Part shown: positions 36,841 through 48,384 of the stretch, in pieces
Numbering within the stretch: position 1 is the first letter of the stretch
Layout of the letters: the number at the start of each line of letters is the position of its first letter
Assembly: GCF_032062135.1 (NCBI RefSeq)
Contig: NC_092860.1
Location: 125,922,677-125,986,676 of the forward strand
DNA from: Pyxicephalus adspersus
Lineage: Eukaryota; Chordata; Amphibia; Anura; Pyxicephalidae
Direction: 5' to 3'
DNA length: 64,000 nt
Notes under the pieces: generated by a model
The model's database searches: none
The model's input: the letters and a program-made list of their open reading frames with translations, nothing else
Told to the model about the DNA's origin: nothing
Made by a program: the position numbers and the translations under genes

Positions 36841-39800
36841 GGTTACAGACAGATTGAAGCAAGCAAACTGTCCATTGAAGACATGATGGAAAGTTTCAAG
36901 ATAAGGAGTTTGTAATACTCACCGGCAGTATGGATTCCTTCTGGAAGAATAACGCAATGTCAGGAATCTGTAGTAAATAAATGGCTGTAATAGGCTCCCT
37001 TGACCACTGGAAAGGAAAAACATATAGCTATTGTTAAATGGGACTAAAGAATAGTTGTGTACACATTGTATTGACTTTCAATTTGAACTTTGAAATGATA
37101 AAGAAAGACCTGAAATTGTTACCTGAGCAGCATGAAAACAGTTGCAGGCATTAAAAAGATTTCATTACAAGCGATGAACTTCAGAATATTCTGCTGATTT
37201 GCATTAAGTTTGTCCAGAAGAGACCTGACAAATGGCATGCTGGTTGGACCTTTGGCCTAAACCAATGGGATAAAATAAAAAGATTAATTATAAAGGTTTA
37301 TCAGTAATCAAAAACATTCAGCATCACAAAAAGCTCTAAGCATATTCAATAAACCCACCTCTCTGCACATTTACATAAATATCACAAGCAGTATATAGAA
37401 GACTCCAAAAACACTACCTTTGGTTCCAACTTATGGGTCATGTCAGAGGACTTCCCCCAAACAACACTTAGAATTAGCCTTTGTTGTCGCATTGTTAGCC
37501 ACTGCATTTCACCAGCATTTCAGAAAGCAGTGGACAGACTTACAGCACTAATAATTAAAAATAACTTCACAAGGACATAAACAAATCTATTTTAGAGATT
37601 GAAAGACTTAGGTGATTCTGGTAATTGCCTGACAGTATAATTAAAGAAATAGCCTTCAGATATAAAATCAGTCCAGCCCCTTCCAACTTTGTGTATATAA
37701 TGGTGTGGGGGGATTACACATGGTTTTTTAATAATCATCATATGTTTATGTAGCATAATGGCTGCAGTAAGAATCTTTTAGGAAACAGAGATACAGAGAC
37801 AGTAACCAATAAGTAGTCCTATAAAATCTACCATAAAATAAAACAAACAGTTTATTATTATTTCTGTGAAGTACAAGTTGCTTTACACTTAGGAGAATAC
37901 TTACATCCAAAATTTTTTTTGTCCACGATGATGCATGAAGCAATGAAAACAGCAAGACAGGAAAGATGCTCACTGAAGAAAGTCATTAAGGAAGAACAAA
38001 TCATGACAATTCTTTTTCAAAATCTAGTATTATTATTAAACAGGATTTATATAGCGCCAACATATTACGCAGCACTATACATTAAATAGGGGTTGCAATT
38101 TACAGACAGATACAGTGACACAGTAGGAGAGGACCCTGCCCCAAAGAGCATCATCATTTTTAATAAATCAATCTTCACAGAAGACAGGCCCCCTGTGCGC
38201 ATTATGTTTTTAAAGAGTAACTATACTCAGAATTTTCTGTGGATAAAGGGTGCAGCACTGCCCTCTAAATCTCTGCCGCCTAGGAATGGGAATGAATGGG
38301 AGAGCAATGCCTGCCAAGATACCTACGTCAGGCATCCGGGGAGGCTCTTGGGCACTCCTACGCATGCCCGAGCATCTCCGACATGCGTGGAAGGAGCCTT
38401 TTTGCTGAAAGAGAAAAATTTGGCAATCCCACGCATGTGCAGTGAGATCGGCAATTTTTTTTTATCTTACGTCACCCAATCTCAGGCCTGGGTCAGGTGA
38501 CGTAGGATGAAGAACCTGGAAGAGATGACCAAGATGGCGGCGCCCGTATTGCTGGGGGACCAGATGCCCAGAGTGATCCGACTGCACTGCAGGAATGAAG
38601 GTGTGTTTTTGTTTTTGAGTATAAATCCTCTTTATTTGTTTGTGTTTAATTCAATTGTGTAAATGTACTTTTATTCTTTTATTTTTTCTATGGAAAAAAA
38701 TATTCACTTATAGATTATGGCTTTGGCGGTTTACCTCTACTTTTAAGAAAGAGCAGCAATAATGAACAGAGTGCAGGGGTCAGGTGTATGTAATATACAT
38801 AATGCAGGGGTAAGACAAATATTATATAAAGAGAGTGCTAGTCAGAAACGAATACAGGCTACGGCACAGCACTGCCTTACGATTCATTTTACTATTACTG
38901 AATTATAATTGGAAAACAACAGTACTCCCATGGACACACAGTATACACATAGTGAGTGCAGGGGTTGCATGAAAAGTTATGCTCACACCTGACAGCGCCT
39001 AGAATGTATTCTTTATCACACTGTGGGGTGCACTCTTCACACTTCCCTAATGTGCACTAGCACAGTCTCACAGGTCACTTCCCTTCAATCCCCACGCACA
39101 CCCACCGGCCATAACTACAATGAACAATGTAGGTATTTGCAGTCACATGACAGTCACAAAATTCCTCCTGAAAAATTATATTAGCAATTTTTAGGGGTTT
39201 TAGTTCTTTGATTCCAGAAGTTCCAGAAGTAAACCATCTACCCATGTGTACCAGTCCTAAGACATACTCATACAAGAATATAGAGCAGCGGTCGCCAACT
39301 GAAAGAGAAGGACCCCGCTGGGAGGACACACCGGCCAAAGCCTCGGACCACGCCCCCCCTACAGTTCCCAGGCTTGGGAAGCGGGTGGGCTGTGTCCCTG
39401 GACACAACCAACACACTCTCCCATTGCAGGCTCAGATCTGCGATGGGAGAATGGACAGAGTTGTCATAATGACATCACTCTAGGGGAGGTTCCTCCCCCC
39501 TTTGAGTGACACCCGGCTCCCTGCGCATGCGCAGTCGGGAGCTGGTGATTTTAGTAGTCCGCGGGACCGAAAAGGTTGGCAACCACTGATATAGAGGACA
39601 CTTAGCAAAGGATACTAGTGACAGGGTATGAGTTGACAAAGATAAGTGAATATAACAGGTAATGACAGCTGTCTTCTAGCAATGCCTGGCTCAGAAACGC
39701 CCGGCTCAGTTGGAAGTGAGGTAACCGCTGGTGCAGCCGAAGAGCACTGGTGAGAGCATTGGCCAGCAAGGCACGTTGATAGAAACTGCCAGCTTCATGT

Positions 39801-41548
39801 AATCTGTGGATAAAGAAGAAAGAAACAAGATGACCACACAATCTCAATAGAAAGCAAAACATTTTAGGTGCAAAGATTTACACAAAGAAGAACATATAAA
39901 AATTCAGCATAGTACTTTAAGACTTTATTTGATTAATATATCATAAATACTCAAATATCAGCTTACCCTAAAATGATAAAAAGATAACTAATTTTACCTG
40001 AAAATACAAGAAAAAGCTTAGTCTCGACTCAAATCCTGTCACTGCCATCGTTCCAGTAATCAATAGAAGGTTAAAGTATTTTGTACCATTGAGTTGGTTA
40101 TAATGGGTCACTTTCAAGTAAATGATCTTTTTGTACATTATTGTTGTCCACCAGTAGATGGTGCTGTGTTCTCATGTAAAGTGTAAAACTCGAACAATGT
40201 CTCTTAGGGCAAAACTTTACATGAGGACACACCGCCATCTACTGTTGTGATCCAAGTAAAACATGAGATTCCTTTTCCAATGTCATTTTGAGGGGGGAAA
40301 AAAACTTACTTAATACTCAAGTATATACGTTATACTTTGCCCTGAATGAGGAATCCAATTTTCGACAAATATTCTTGAATATCTAACTAAGCTTTAGTCA
40401 AACAGATTTTGATTACATTTAACAAGCCCAGACCAACCAAATAATAAATGTGCATGATGCATAAACAGTTCTGTATAAGATTAACAACATAATAAGATCT
40501 TGAAAGAAAAATAGTCTAAAGCAAGGTTCTCTCCTAAAGTTTTCAAAAGTCATTTCAGCCAAAACAAGCTCTTCCCAGCAAGATCAAAAGAGGCAATACA
40601 GCATACCCCTGGCACATCCTATGCACCAAGTACTGCACCTTGAGCACCCAGTGCTTTATTCGTTTCATCCTATGTTCCCTGTACTGAACCCACTGAACTC
40701 TTTGTACCTTGTACTGCAGCCAATGGACCCCTTGTAGACTGTACTCCACTCCACATATGCTGCCTACATGGTATGCTGCTCCTTCTTAATACTTTAAAAA
40801 ATTGCATTTTTAGTATGTACCCTGCCTTGACCACATGCCTTCCCCTCCTATTACTAAGGACTGCCATACTGTATAACCCTGCACCCCTTTTTTATGTACA
40901 CTGCTCATCATATTATTTTCCTATAGCCGAGTGTAGTAGTGTAGTAAAAGATACAACATCATAAGATTTGAAGAATATTATAACCTCTAGATTTAGATTT
41001 TAGCAATGGTTTGAACATAAGCACTATGAAAGGACCAAAAGATGATAGCTTACCCTAAAAGAGGAAGAATAAATAATGCTGAACAATATACTGTGAACCA
41101 TCGAGAAAGCCACATTGCAGTGTCAAGTTTATTTGCCAGCATAAATTGCTATGGGGAAAAAAAAAGGACAGAAAAACATTTATTAGGTATATAATTAATG
41201 ACTTATTTGTTTAGAACCAGATTAAATATTAAATGCAGAATTAGTAGCTTTAATGGTGCCAAAAAGGTGCCAGCTGCTCCTTTACAACATTGCTATTATC
41301 TCCCTATTGATTATATATATATATTTACATAGTTGATCCAGAGGAAGGCAAAAAACCCCTGGTACAATTTGCTTCAACAGGGAAAAAAATTCCTTCCTGA
41401 TTCCATGAGGCAATCGGATGTTCCCTGGATCAACCTATTGATTTATATACCAATCCGTAACAAACATGGACATGAAATGTAGAGCCTTACCTTAGATACT
41501 TACCACCGCCCCTCCTTGGGGAGGACTGTTAGGAACGGAGTCCGCCAT
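35258..41548 (-). CDS. TMEM33: TMEM33 gene (ER transmembrane protein 33), complete coding region
   Basis: Known role: TMEM33 is a multi-pass ER and nuclear-envelope membrane protein (Pom33/Krueppel homolog 2 family) that binds reticulons and modulates PERK-linked unfolded-protein signalling. Seen here: seven coding exons on the minus strand (41504-41548, 41054-41148, 39616-39803, 37905-37972, 37123-37256, 36923-37006, 35258-35387) that join in phase to a 247-residue frame, the same length as human TMEM33. Hydrophobic segments fall at about residues 31-47, 96-122 and 155-177. The most conserved parts are NKLDTAMWLSR, the FYQRALLANALTSALRLHQR block and the C-terminal MKPACPEFVRRLCLSSIAF. All introns are GT-AG. 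Repeats fill the introns but no exon is disrupted. The gene lies 14 kb upstream of SLC30A9 in the same orientation. Confidence 0.97.
36686..36838 (+). mobile_element. L2-like 3' tail with long AAT run
   Basis: CTCTTCGGGGCAGGGTCC, TACAGCGCTGAGTAATATG, GCGCTATATAAATCCTG and about nine AAT units at the end. It lies in the last TMEM33 intron. Confidence 0.7.
36923..37006 (-). CDS. TMEM33: TMEM33 coding exon 6
   Basis: 84 bp, encoding GQGSLLQPFIYYRFLTLRYS and then SRRNPYC, identical to human over nearly the whole exon. The acceptor is CTTTCCAG and the donor GTGAGT. Confidence 0.97.
37123..37256 (-). CDS. TMEM33: TMEM33 coding exon 5
   Basis: 134 bp, encoding AKGPTSMPFVRSLLDKLNAN and then QQNILKFIACNEIFLMPAT and VFMLL. 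The second half is a conserved membrane segment. The acceptor is TTGGTTTAG and the donor GTAACA. Confidence 0.97.
37905..37972 (-). CDS. TMEM33: TMEM33 coding exon 4
   Basis: 68 bp, encoding (M)SIFPVLLFSLLHASSWTKK and ILD, with a CTTTCTTCAG acceptor and a GTAAGT donor. It forms the second part of the middle hydrophobic region. Confidence 0.96.
38028..38150 (-). mobile_element. L2-like 3' tail, minus strand
   Basis: Plus strand starts with TATTATTAAACAGGATTTATATAGCGCC and ends with GGAGAGGACCCTGCCCC, the mirror of the plus-strand tails. It lies 56 bp right of TMEM33 exon 4. Confidence 0.7.
38214..38631. mobile_element. TTAA-type element with AGAGTAACTATACTC ends
   Basis: TTAA at 38210-38213 precedes AGAGTAACTATACTCAGAATT; the right end GTTTTTGAGTATAAATCCTCT is followed by TTAT. 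The interior has AATGGGAGAGCAATGCC, GCATGCCCGAGCATC and CGCATGTGCAGTGAGATC words shared with 42435-42947 and 47262-47678. Three copies within 10 kb. Confidence 0.65.
39286..39588. mobile_element. hAT MITE with perfect 8-bp duplication
   Basis: Flanked by ATATAGAG at 39278-39285 and 39589-39596. The ends are CAGCGGTCGCCAACT and GGTTGGCAACCACTG. The 8-bp duplication and CAG-type ends are hallmarks of hAT transposition. A close relative lies at 61674-61950. Confidence 0.85.
39616..39803 (-). CDS. TMEM33: TMEM33 coding exon 3
   Basis: 188 bp from a TTATCCACAG acceptor to a GTATCC donor. It encodes LHEAGSFYQRALLANALTSA and, further on, LPHFQLSRAFLSQALLED and YLLYSLIFVNSYPVT. The split last codon (A + TG) becomes Met when joined to exon 4. 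Confidence 0.97.
40140..40262. repeat. Palindromic repeat (AGATGGTGCTGTG arms)
   Basis: CCACCAGTAGATGGTGCTGTGT and ACACACCGCCATCTACTGTTGTG are opposed arms, continued by TCTCATGTAAAGT and ACTTTACATGAGG. This is the uninterrupted version of the palindrome split by a fold-back element at 12160-12510. Confidence 0.6.
41054..41148 (-). CDS. TMEM33: TMEM33 coding exon 2 (first membrane helix)
   Basis: 95 bp, encoding QFMLANKLDTAMWLSRWF and then the hydrophobic TVYCSALFILPLLG. It is nearly identical to human. The acceptor is CCCCATAG and the donor GTAAG; the exon ends in phase 2. Confidence 0.97.
41315..41450. repeat. Interspersed repeat (AAAAATTCCTTCCTGATTCC core)
   Basis: CATAGTTGATCCAGAGGAAGG to GTTCCCTGGATCAACC forms an imperfect inverted pair around the core AGGGAAAAAAATTCCTTCC. 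It resembles a repeat common in frog and fish genomes. It lies in TMEM33 intron 1. Confidence 0.45.
41504..41548 (-). CDS. TMEM33: TMEM33 coding exon 1
   Basis: The ATG at 41548 sits in GCCATGGCGG, a strong Kozak context. The 15 codons read MADSVPNSPPQGGAV and end at a GTAAGT donor. A TTTTCCAG acceptor at 41560-41567 shows that the 5' leader continues into an upstream non-coding exon. Confidence 0.93.
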
Positions 41549-42434
41549 GGCTGAAATATCTGGAAAACACAAGAAGCAAAATGTGAGCAAAAGCAAGTCA
41601 AAAAATGTCTAGTGAAGTAAAAATCACGGACCAAAAAGAAAAAGCAACTTTCATTCTTGTAAATATGGCTTGCTATTGAGGTTTATTTTTTTTAATGAAC
41701 CAAAGCAGCAACTTTCCTAATTTTTTCCTACTTTCTCTATTCCCCAATTATACTCCTATGCCTATGTCATCCTATGCTTCCAATGGAAACTATGTTTTTT
41801 TTTGTGTTTATTAATCCCAGGTCTGTTCCATTGCTGTTACCATTAGGAAACTTGCTCTTTGCAAAATTCTACCAGGTTTGAGGTTTAATTCCCACTGTAG
41901 CATTTTAAAATAATGTCAGTAATTCGCTTTACTCCTTAGAAAAATTCTCTGTCAGTTCAAGTGTTTTTTCACATTGCCACAATCTTCCCCAACACTAAGC
42001 AGCAATTTATAACTTCTGTTTTTGATAGATTGTTATAGTATGAAAGTGTATACAGACCTAAGATGATCCTCGCCCAGCCAAGATGATTAGAGGGAGATTA
42101 CCAAACTAAGCTATAGCTAAAGATCCAGTGCATCTTCTCCAGACAGTATCACCATTTTCACGGGATGTACGTTCAGAGTTATTCTTTTTATCAATGTTCT
42201 GACACTGGACACATTAAATTCCCAACTCAGTTTACAGATAAGCTTTATCTTATGTAATCAATTCATGATAAGGTTCACTGACCTGTAAACTATCTACTTA
42301 CTAATATAATGAGATACCTTATGTCACTGTTACTAAACCAGGGTTCCCTGGAATCCTAGAGTTCCTCCAGAAATTGCTAGCGATTCCTTAAGCAATAACC
42401 AACTAAAATGGAACTGACTCTCAGCTCAGTTTAA

Positions 42435-42947
42435 AGTGTATATAAACTCAGAATTTTCACTTCACATTAAAAGGTTGACAACCCTTTTATGCAAGATAAT
42501 AAAGATGTTTGTTTGTTTTTTTTTTTTAGTGCAAAAAAAGGATGCAGCACAAACTCCTTAAAAGCTCAATCGCCTGGGCGATCAAGAATGAATGGGAGCG
42601 CAGAGCCTCCCGGGATACCTACCTCACCCATCCCAGGAGGCTCTGGCTGCTCCTTCTGCGCAAGCCCGAGCATCCCAGGCATGTGCAGGAGTCCTTTCGC
42701 CAAAAAGGAAAGAAACTGCCGATCCCACGCATGTGCAGTGAGTTGGGTAAGGTTGTCCCCTTCTACGTCACCTGATCTCATGCCTGCGTTGGGTGACGTA
42801 GGAAGAAGAACCCGGAAGAACAGAGAGAAGTTGGCGGGGCCTAGCATGCCTGCCCGAAGACTGATACTGATGGAAGAACCCTCCAGATGGATCGACTGCT
42901 CTTCGGGATTGAAGGTAGGTATATTTTTTTTTTCTGTTTTGGGACTT
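42435..42947. mobile_element. Second copy of the AGAGTAACTATACTC-end element
   Basis: Preceded by TTAA (42431-42434). It carries the same interior blocks as 38214-38631 and appears to split a hAT fragment whose pieces lie at 42331-42415 and 42945-43050. The open frames on both strands are not conserved between copies. Confidence 0.6.
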
Positions 42948-43744
42948 CCTCTTTACCGCAATGACCTTTTTGGCTATCTGTAAGGGTGCCATCTTCCCAT
43001 TGGCCACCAATGTACAAGGCACCCCTACTACTGACCACCACAATAATATACTATGGGCTGTAAATATAGTATTCCCATGTAATACAAAAAAAAAAAAAAA
43101 GGTTGAGTTATGTCAATAACTGCAGATGTGTAAAGCTACATACAGAAGTCTAATTTATGTAACTGTAGACAATCTTTTGTGATCTTGGCAGATAGCTAAA
43201 CAACACCCAAGGAGTGCTGTACATATACTAGAATTTTGCACAAGACAATCATAACGCAGCTTAACGGTAGTTTTTCAGCCCAAAGTGAAATTTACAGCGC
43301 TGTGCCCACCGCAATATCCCTTATCGTTCCATCACTGCTGCTGTCATTTTCTCCAGAGTTCTTCCAAGTTTGGATCCCTCAGCTATATTAATCATCCAAG
43401 TCAGGATAACATTATTGCTGCGCTTGTGTATGCAACCTACCACATCCCAGCACGAAATTGTGACATTGCGCAGCTACGTGTACAGAAGTTTAAAAGGAAA
43501 CCCACTGACAGGCAAGCAGAATGTATTATAACACAAGAGATTACATAGTGTTGTCTGTCCTAAAGAAAACAAAATTGCCTGTCAGTGGAGTATATTTGCA
43601 TTTTAAAATCTCCCTGACACACACATATTTTGCTCAGTCCTATTGGTACTGTTATATTTTCAACAAGAAAATAGTTTAGTTTTTTACAAAAAGGATAAAA
43701 TGTTGGTTTTTATGTGAAGCACTGGGAAAATGTATTAAAAATTA

Positions 43745-44050
43745 GCGACTGGGAAGGTGTTTATTGCAGAAAGAGACAGGCAATGTCCCTTCTGCAATAA
43801 CTATTCTTACCTGCCTGATCACCGCCCAGCTGTCAAATTTTACTGAGCTGCGCAAGCGTTTGTGGCAAGTGATACCCAGCAATCCTGGCTTCCCTTGCAG
43901 GGTAAAGAATGAAGTTGCTTGCACCTGTGCAGGAGTTAGGTCATCCTGGCCATCGAGATGGCAAAAGATTGGAACGTGGAAGAGAAGAGGATGACAGCGC
44001 CCACAATGGAACAGAGATAAACAGAACAGGGTAAGTTCCACTTTAAAGCT
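43745..44050. repeat. Interspersed repeat, second copy of the 28790 family
   Basis: TTCTGCAATAACTATTCTTACC followed by the same order of conserved blocks as at 28790-29140. The open frames over it do not correspond to a known protein. Confidence 0.5.
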
Positions 44051-45255
44051 TAGTCTACACAGACATTTTCCCCAGCATTTAACCTGAGGCTTCCAAAGCC
44101 CATGCTTGAAATTCCCAAGCATTCCAATGGGCTAATCCAAACCAGGGATTGAAACGCAGGATTAACTCGGTCATTGTTTTCAATAGAGGGGCTTTCCCGG
44201 GTTTATAAATGCTTGAAAATGTTAACTCTTGTATAATCGCGGTAAAAACGCGGCACAGACGTTTTCCATCCGTTTAATGGCAAGCTCCAAAACGTTTAAA
44301 AGTGCATATAAACACAGTAGGAAACGGTCCAAATGTCCAGCCTTAATTAGCCAATCATATAGGTATCCCTGGATGGAGGGGGAGTGATCACAAGCTGACC
44401 ACTTCCAAACACTTCATAAATCATTATATTTTTCATGGATACAAGCTTAACCAGCCAGTGCCACCAGGGAAGACTGACATTTTAGTGCAAGTAAGTAAGA
44501 ATAGATTAATAATTGAAAGACTAGTTTTTCAGTTTAGTTCCTCCTTAAACAATCCGATGCTGGCAGCACATTGGAGAGTAAGACTGCGGCTCCTGAACGA
44601 AAAGCAATGGCTCGATCTTTAAAAGCCTGCCAATCATACTATTCTAAAATATGGATCTCCAGGCAGCGCTAGTAACTGGACAACATTATTCCAAGCATAA
44701 CACCACAAACACTGACTAGGACCAGCTTACATTAAGCTGCATGGGTAAGTTATTTAGGCAACTATGCGGTTTAATCATATTTTAGAATATGTAGCACATT
44801 CAATTCCTGTCAATCAAAAAGCTCAATATGATTAGAATAAAATGTCATGCATAAGCTTAACCTTTAACCCGTATGCTTGTTCAGCATAGCAGCCTGCTCT
44901 AATCCTTCCCTTATATATTCAGAGAAGTGAGGGATTTATATCATGTGTGAGCTGGCTGTCATAGGGCAGTATTACACCTGGATTCTAGAAATCTGGCCAG
45001 TTATCGGAGACGCTAAAGAGGGATATGTTACATATAAAGCTCAGAGGTTTAATATAACACAACATCTATTACTAATATATCACTGAGATACAGGGAATAT
45101 CTATTACAATATTTTAAACACAGCAACAGTTATTAGTCCAATTTTCCTGGAGTAATCAGTAACTCATTTCTCTGAACTAAACAGATTTGGGTCCACGATG
45201 GCATTGCTAGAACATACCAGCATACGGAGCATTTTGTACACCTTGGCAGCCTTAC

Positions 45256-45345
45256 CTTCCTAAGTCCAGCGACGAGACATCCACGTTCCCCATTGTCACC
45301 CCATTGCTGCCGCCGTCATACACTCCTCTTCCGGGTCACAAGTCT
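45256..45345 (-). promoter_or_regulatory. TMEM33: Probable TMEM33 promoter and non-coding first exon
   Basis: On the minus strand a CpG-containing block ends in GACTTAGGAAG before a GTAAGG donor at 45255. Upstream in the same block is an ETS core, ACCCGGAAG (about 45328-45336), typical of TATA-less housekeeping promoters. Distance, orientation and the acceptor at 41560-41567 suggest this exon is spliced to the ATG exon. The transcription start is only estimated. Confidence 0.5.
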
Positions 45346-45576
45346 TCATCAGTCTTTATTGGTCAGCCAGGGCTGATGTCATAATGATGATATCATGCAC
45401 ACATAATGGAATCACTTTATTCTGCACATACACAATGGCAGGATTGCACACATGGACATGTGAATGTGTGGCTATGAATGTACAATTAGGAAAATGATAG
45501 CAGGCAGGGAAAAGGTTTTGAGGCAGAGGAGACATGGAAAGTTTCACCTGCCATATAAACCTACCTACTAGATAAT

Positions 45577-45596
45577 ATATATATATATATATATAT
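45577..45596. repeat. TA microsatellite before the first duplicate
   Basis: About ten TA units directly before CGGATACCCCTCACTTAAC. Confidence 0.8.
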
Positions 45597-45598
45597 AC

Positions 45599-46086
45599 GG
45601 ATACCCCTCACTTAACAACCAGGTTTGATTGCAACAACCTGGTCATTAATATTCAGAGCTGCAAGTGAGCAGTGTGCCCTGGTGATAGGTTCACTGACTG
45701 ATTATATCAGTAATTTTGAATGTATAAGCAGTAAATTCAGTTTAAATTTCCCGCTAGGTCACGCTGCCAGTGCACCGCCCCGCATGGTTACACATCTCAT
45801 TGTTTATGCCGGGGATGCGAGGTCAGGGGCGGGTGGACATTGCTGGAGACCCCCGTGGGCTCGTCCGAACCAGGTACGTCCTTTACAATGCCTTTACTGC
45901 TTTTGGTACTGAAAAATAACCCCGGATCACACTCTGGAATACCCCAGGGCAAAGAAAAGGCCCAATACACAACTGCAAATTATACATACGCACAACCAGA
46001 AAGGAGACACATTACGTTTCTGATTTTGCAACTGAGCAGGTCTGAACCTGCCGTTTCTGCTACTTCTAAGAAGAGCTCCTACCTTN

Positions 46087-46125
<39 letters not shown>

Positions 46126-46650
46126 TACATACACGGATACCCCTCACTTAACAACCAGGTTTGATTGCAACAACCTGGTCATTAATATTCAGAGCTGCAA
46201 GTGAGCAGTGTGCCCTGGTGATTCCCTGGTGATTCCCTGTGCCCTGGTGATGGTGGTTCACTGACTGATTATATCAGTAATTTTGAATGTATAAGCAGTA
46301 AATTCAGTTTAAATTTCCCGCTAGGTCACGCTGCCAGTGCACCGCCCCACATGGTTACACATCTCATTGTTTATGCCGGGGATGCAAGGTCAGGGGCGGG
46401 TGGACATTGCTGGAGACCCCCGTGGGCTTGTCCGAACCAGGTACGTCCTTTACAATGCCTTTACTGCTTTTGGTACTGAAAAATAACCCCGGATCACACT
46501 GGGAATACCCCAGGGCAAAGAAAAGGCCCAATACACAACTGCAAATGATACATACACACAACCAGAAAGGAGACACATTACGTTTCTGATTTTGCAACTG
46601 AGCAGGTCTGAACCTGCCGTTTCTGCTACTTCTAAGAAGAGCTCCTACCT
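45599..46650 (+). repeat. Direct duplication of an about 0.5-kb segment around a TA run and a single N
   Basis: 45599-46085 and 46133-46650 both run from CGGATACCCCTCACTTAACA to AAGAAGAGCTCCTACCTT, nearly identical except for an extra GTGATTCCCTGGTGATTCCC-type block in the second copy and a few point changes. Between them are one N (46086) and a TA/CA run. It could be a real tandem duplication or two haplotypes collapsed badly. Confidence 0.85.
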
Positions 46651-47261
46651 TGGGGTCCCAGGCCTGTATATTAATTTGGGGTCCTTTTTACACAGGCCTT
46701 TCAATGAATGAGCTGCCACAACACACAGCAGCACAAACTTATGGTGCTCATGCTATCACAGCCACATCAAAGTGAAAAAAGCCTCAGGGCCGGCTCACAC
46801 CACTGCTTTATTGGAGTGCACTGGATCATAAATGTCCCCCAAGACACTTTCTTAGTAAACTTGTCTTGCAGCACAGCACAATGCATGGTGGTGATAATGT
46901 ACATTTCTGTGTGCTGTCAAAAATGCTGCGTGTGCTTCATATAAATGAATGGGCAAGCAAAAACACACATGTGCTAGAGTAGTGTGACAGTGTGATCAAG
47001 TCCTAGAACTTCCATTTTACAAATGCCTGATCACACAGTAATGCATCTTACATGTTTGATAGCTCCTATTTTCTGGTCATAAAGCTGAACTGCACATGTG
47101 CAGTGTCAGGTTGGTTTGCCAGGGAAACCCAGCAATCCCGGCATCCATAGCACATGCCGAGGAAAAACAAACTCTCTGTTACATCATCCCGGCACAGCCA
47201 ATCAGGATGGCCGAAGACAGTCTCTGGAAAGAAGTAAAGAAGGAAAATAGCAGCACGCTCC

Positions 47262-47678
47262 GATGACAGGGTGCAGCACTGCCCCCCAATTCTCAGCCGC
47301 CTAGGCGGTCAAAAATGAATGGGATTGCAAAGCCTCCCGGGATGCCCGTCATAGGAATCCCGGGAGGCTTTGGGCTCTTGGGCGCTCCTTCTATGCTCGG
47401 GCATGCGCAGAAGAAGCCTTTTTGCTCAAAGAGAAAAATTTACCAATCTCACGTGTGCCCAGTGGGATGGACAAATTTTTTTTCATCCTACGTCACCTGA
47501 TCTCGCGCCTGGGTCGGGTGACTTAGGATGAAGAACCTGAAAGAGAAGATGAAGATGGCAGTGCTCGGTGCGCCGGCCCGGGGACGACACGGGACCAGAT
47601 GCAAGACACCCCCGGAGTGATCAGACTGGCCTTCTGGACTGAAGATGTGTTTTTGTTTTTGAGTATAGTTCCTCTTCA
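47262..47678. mobile_element. Third copy of the AGAGTAACTATACTC-end element, left end lost
   Basis: From GGTGCAGCACTGCCCCCC to GTTTTTGAGTATAGTTCCTCT, with the same interior as the other two copies. Confidence 0.6.
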
Positions 47679-47755
47679 ATATTAGGCATTAGGATCTAAC
47701 CTCCCAACACATACAAAGCAGGTGAACCACATACAACTTATAGATCAAACATTTG

Positions 47756-47925
47756 TAGAGACTAGGTCATGTGATGACTGCAGTCACGTGATGTCATTAC
47801 ATGTACCTTGGTAGAGACTAGGTCATGTGATCACATTACATGTACAGTTTTAGAGCGTAGGTCATGTGATCACCGAAGTCATGTGATGTCATTACATGTA
47901 CATTTGTAGAGCCTAGGTCATGTGA
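47756..47925 (+). repeat. CATGTGA-rich tandem array, about 3.5 units
   Basis: Units of about 60 bp contain GTAGAGACTAGGTCATGTGAT and AGTCATGTGATGTCATTACATGTAC. Each unit carries one or two GTCATGTGA or GTCACGTGA words, the M-box/E-box recognised by MITF/TFE/USF-type factors. It ends about 460 bp before the promoter block at 48385. Confidence 0.85.
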
Positions 47926-48384
47926 TTGCTGGACTGTCCAGTGGGGGAAGAGGGCCCACAATGGCAGCAACCATTCCAATCCGGAGTCAGAGTCACTGGT
48001 TGTTTACATGAATATTAAGAGGAACATTAGAAACAAATTGTCTAAAGGATAATAAAAATGAGAGCTAAAAAAATTACTATATCAATGAATTCAGCCCTTT
48101 TATATTTTAAACGACATAATTACAAATGTAATGTTAATAGCCAGAATTATCACACAAATATATATATCTGTATGGTGATGTCAGATCACCGGCCTCCTCC
48201 TCTATCCATTCATTCATTGTGGATGAGGCCTGACAGACCTGCCTAGCAACGCGGCCGTGTCCTGCAGGTGTAGCCCCGACTCCCCCCCCCCTCTCTCCTC
48301 CCTTCATACTGCTCACACATACAACCCCTGACCATCCCTACACCGACCCGGCCTCACCTCACCCTGCTCCCCTCACCGGACTAG

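Noticed and set aside
42489..42983. 164-codon plus-strand frame
   Set aside because: It lies in a repeat with copies at 38214 and 47262 where the frame is not kept.
45599..46650. Direct duplicates considered as retroelement LTRs
   Set aside because: They lack TG...CA ends, primer-binding site, target duplication and internal coding region; only a TA run separates them.
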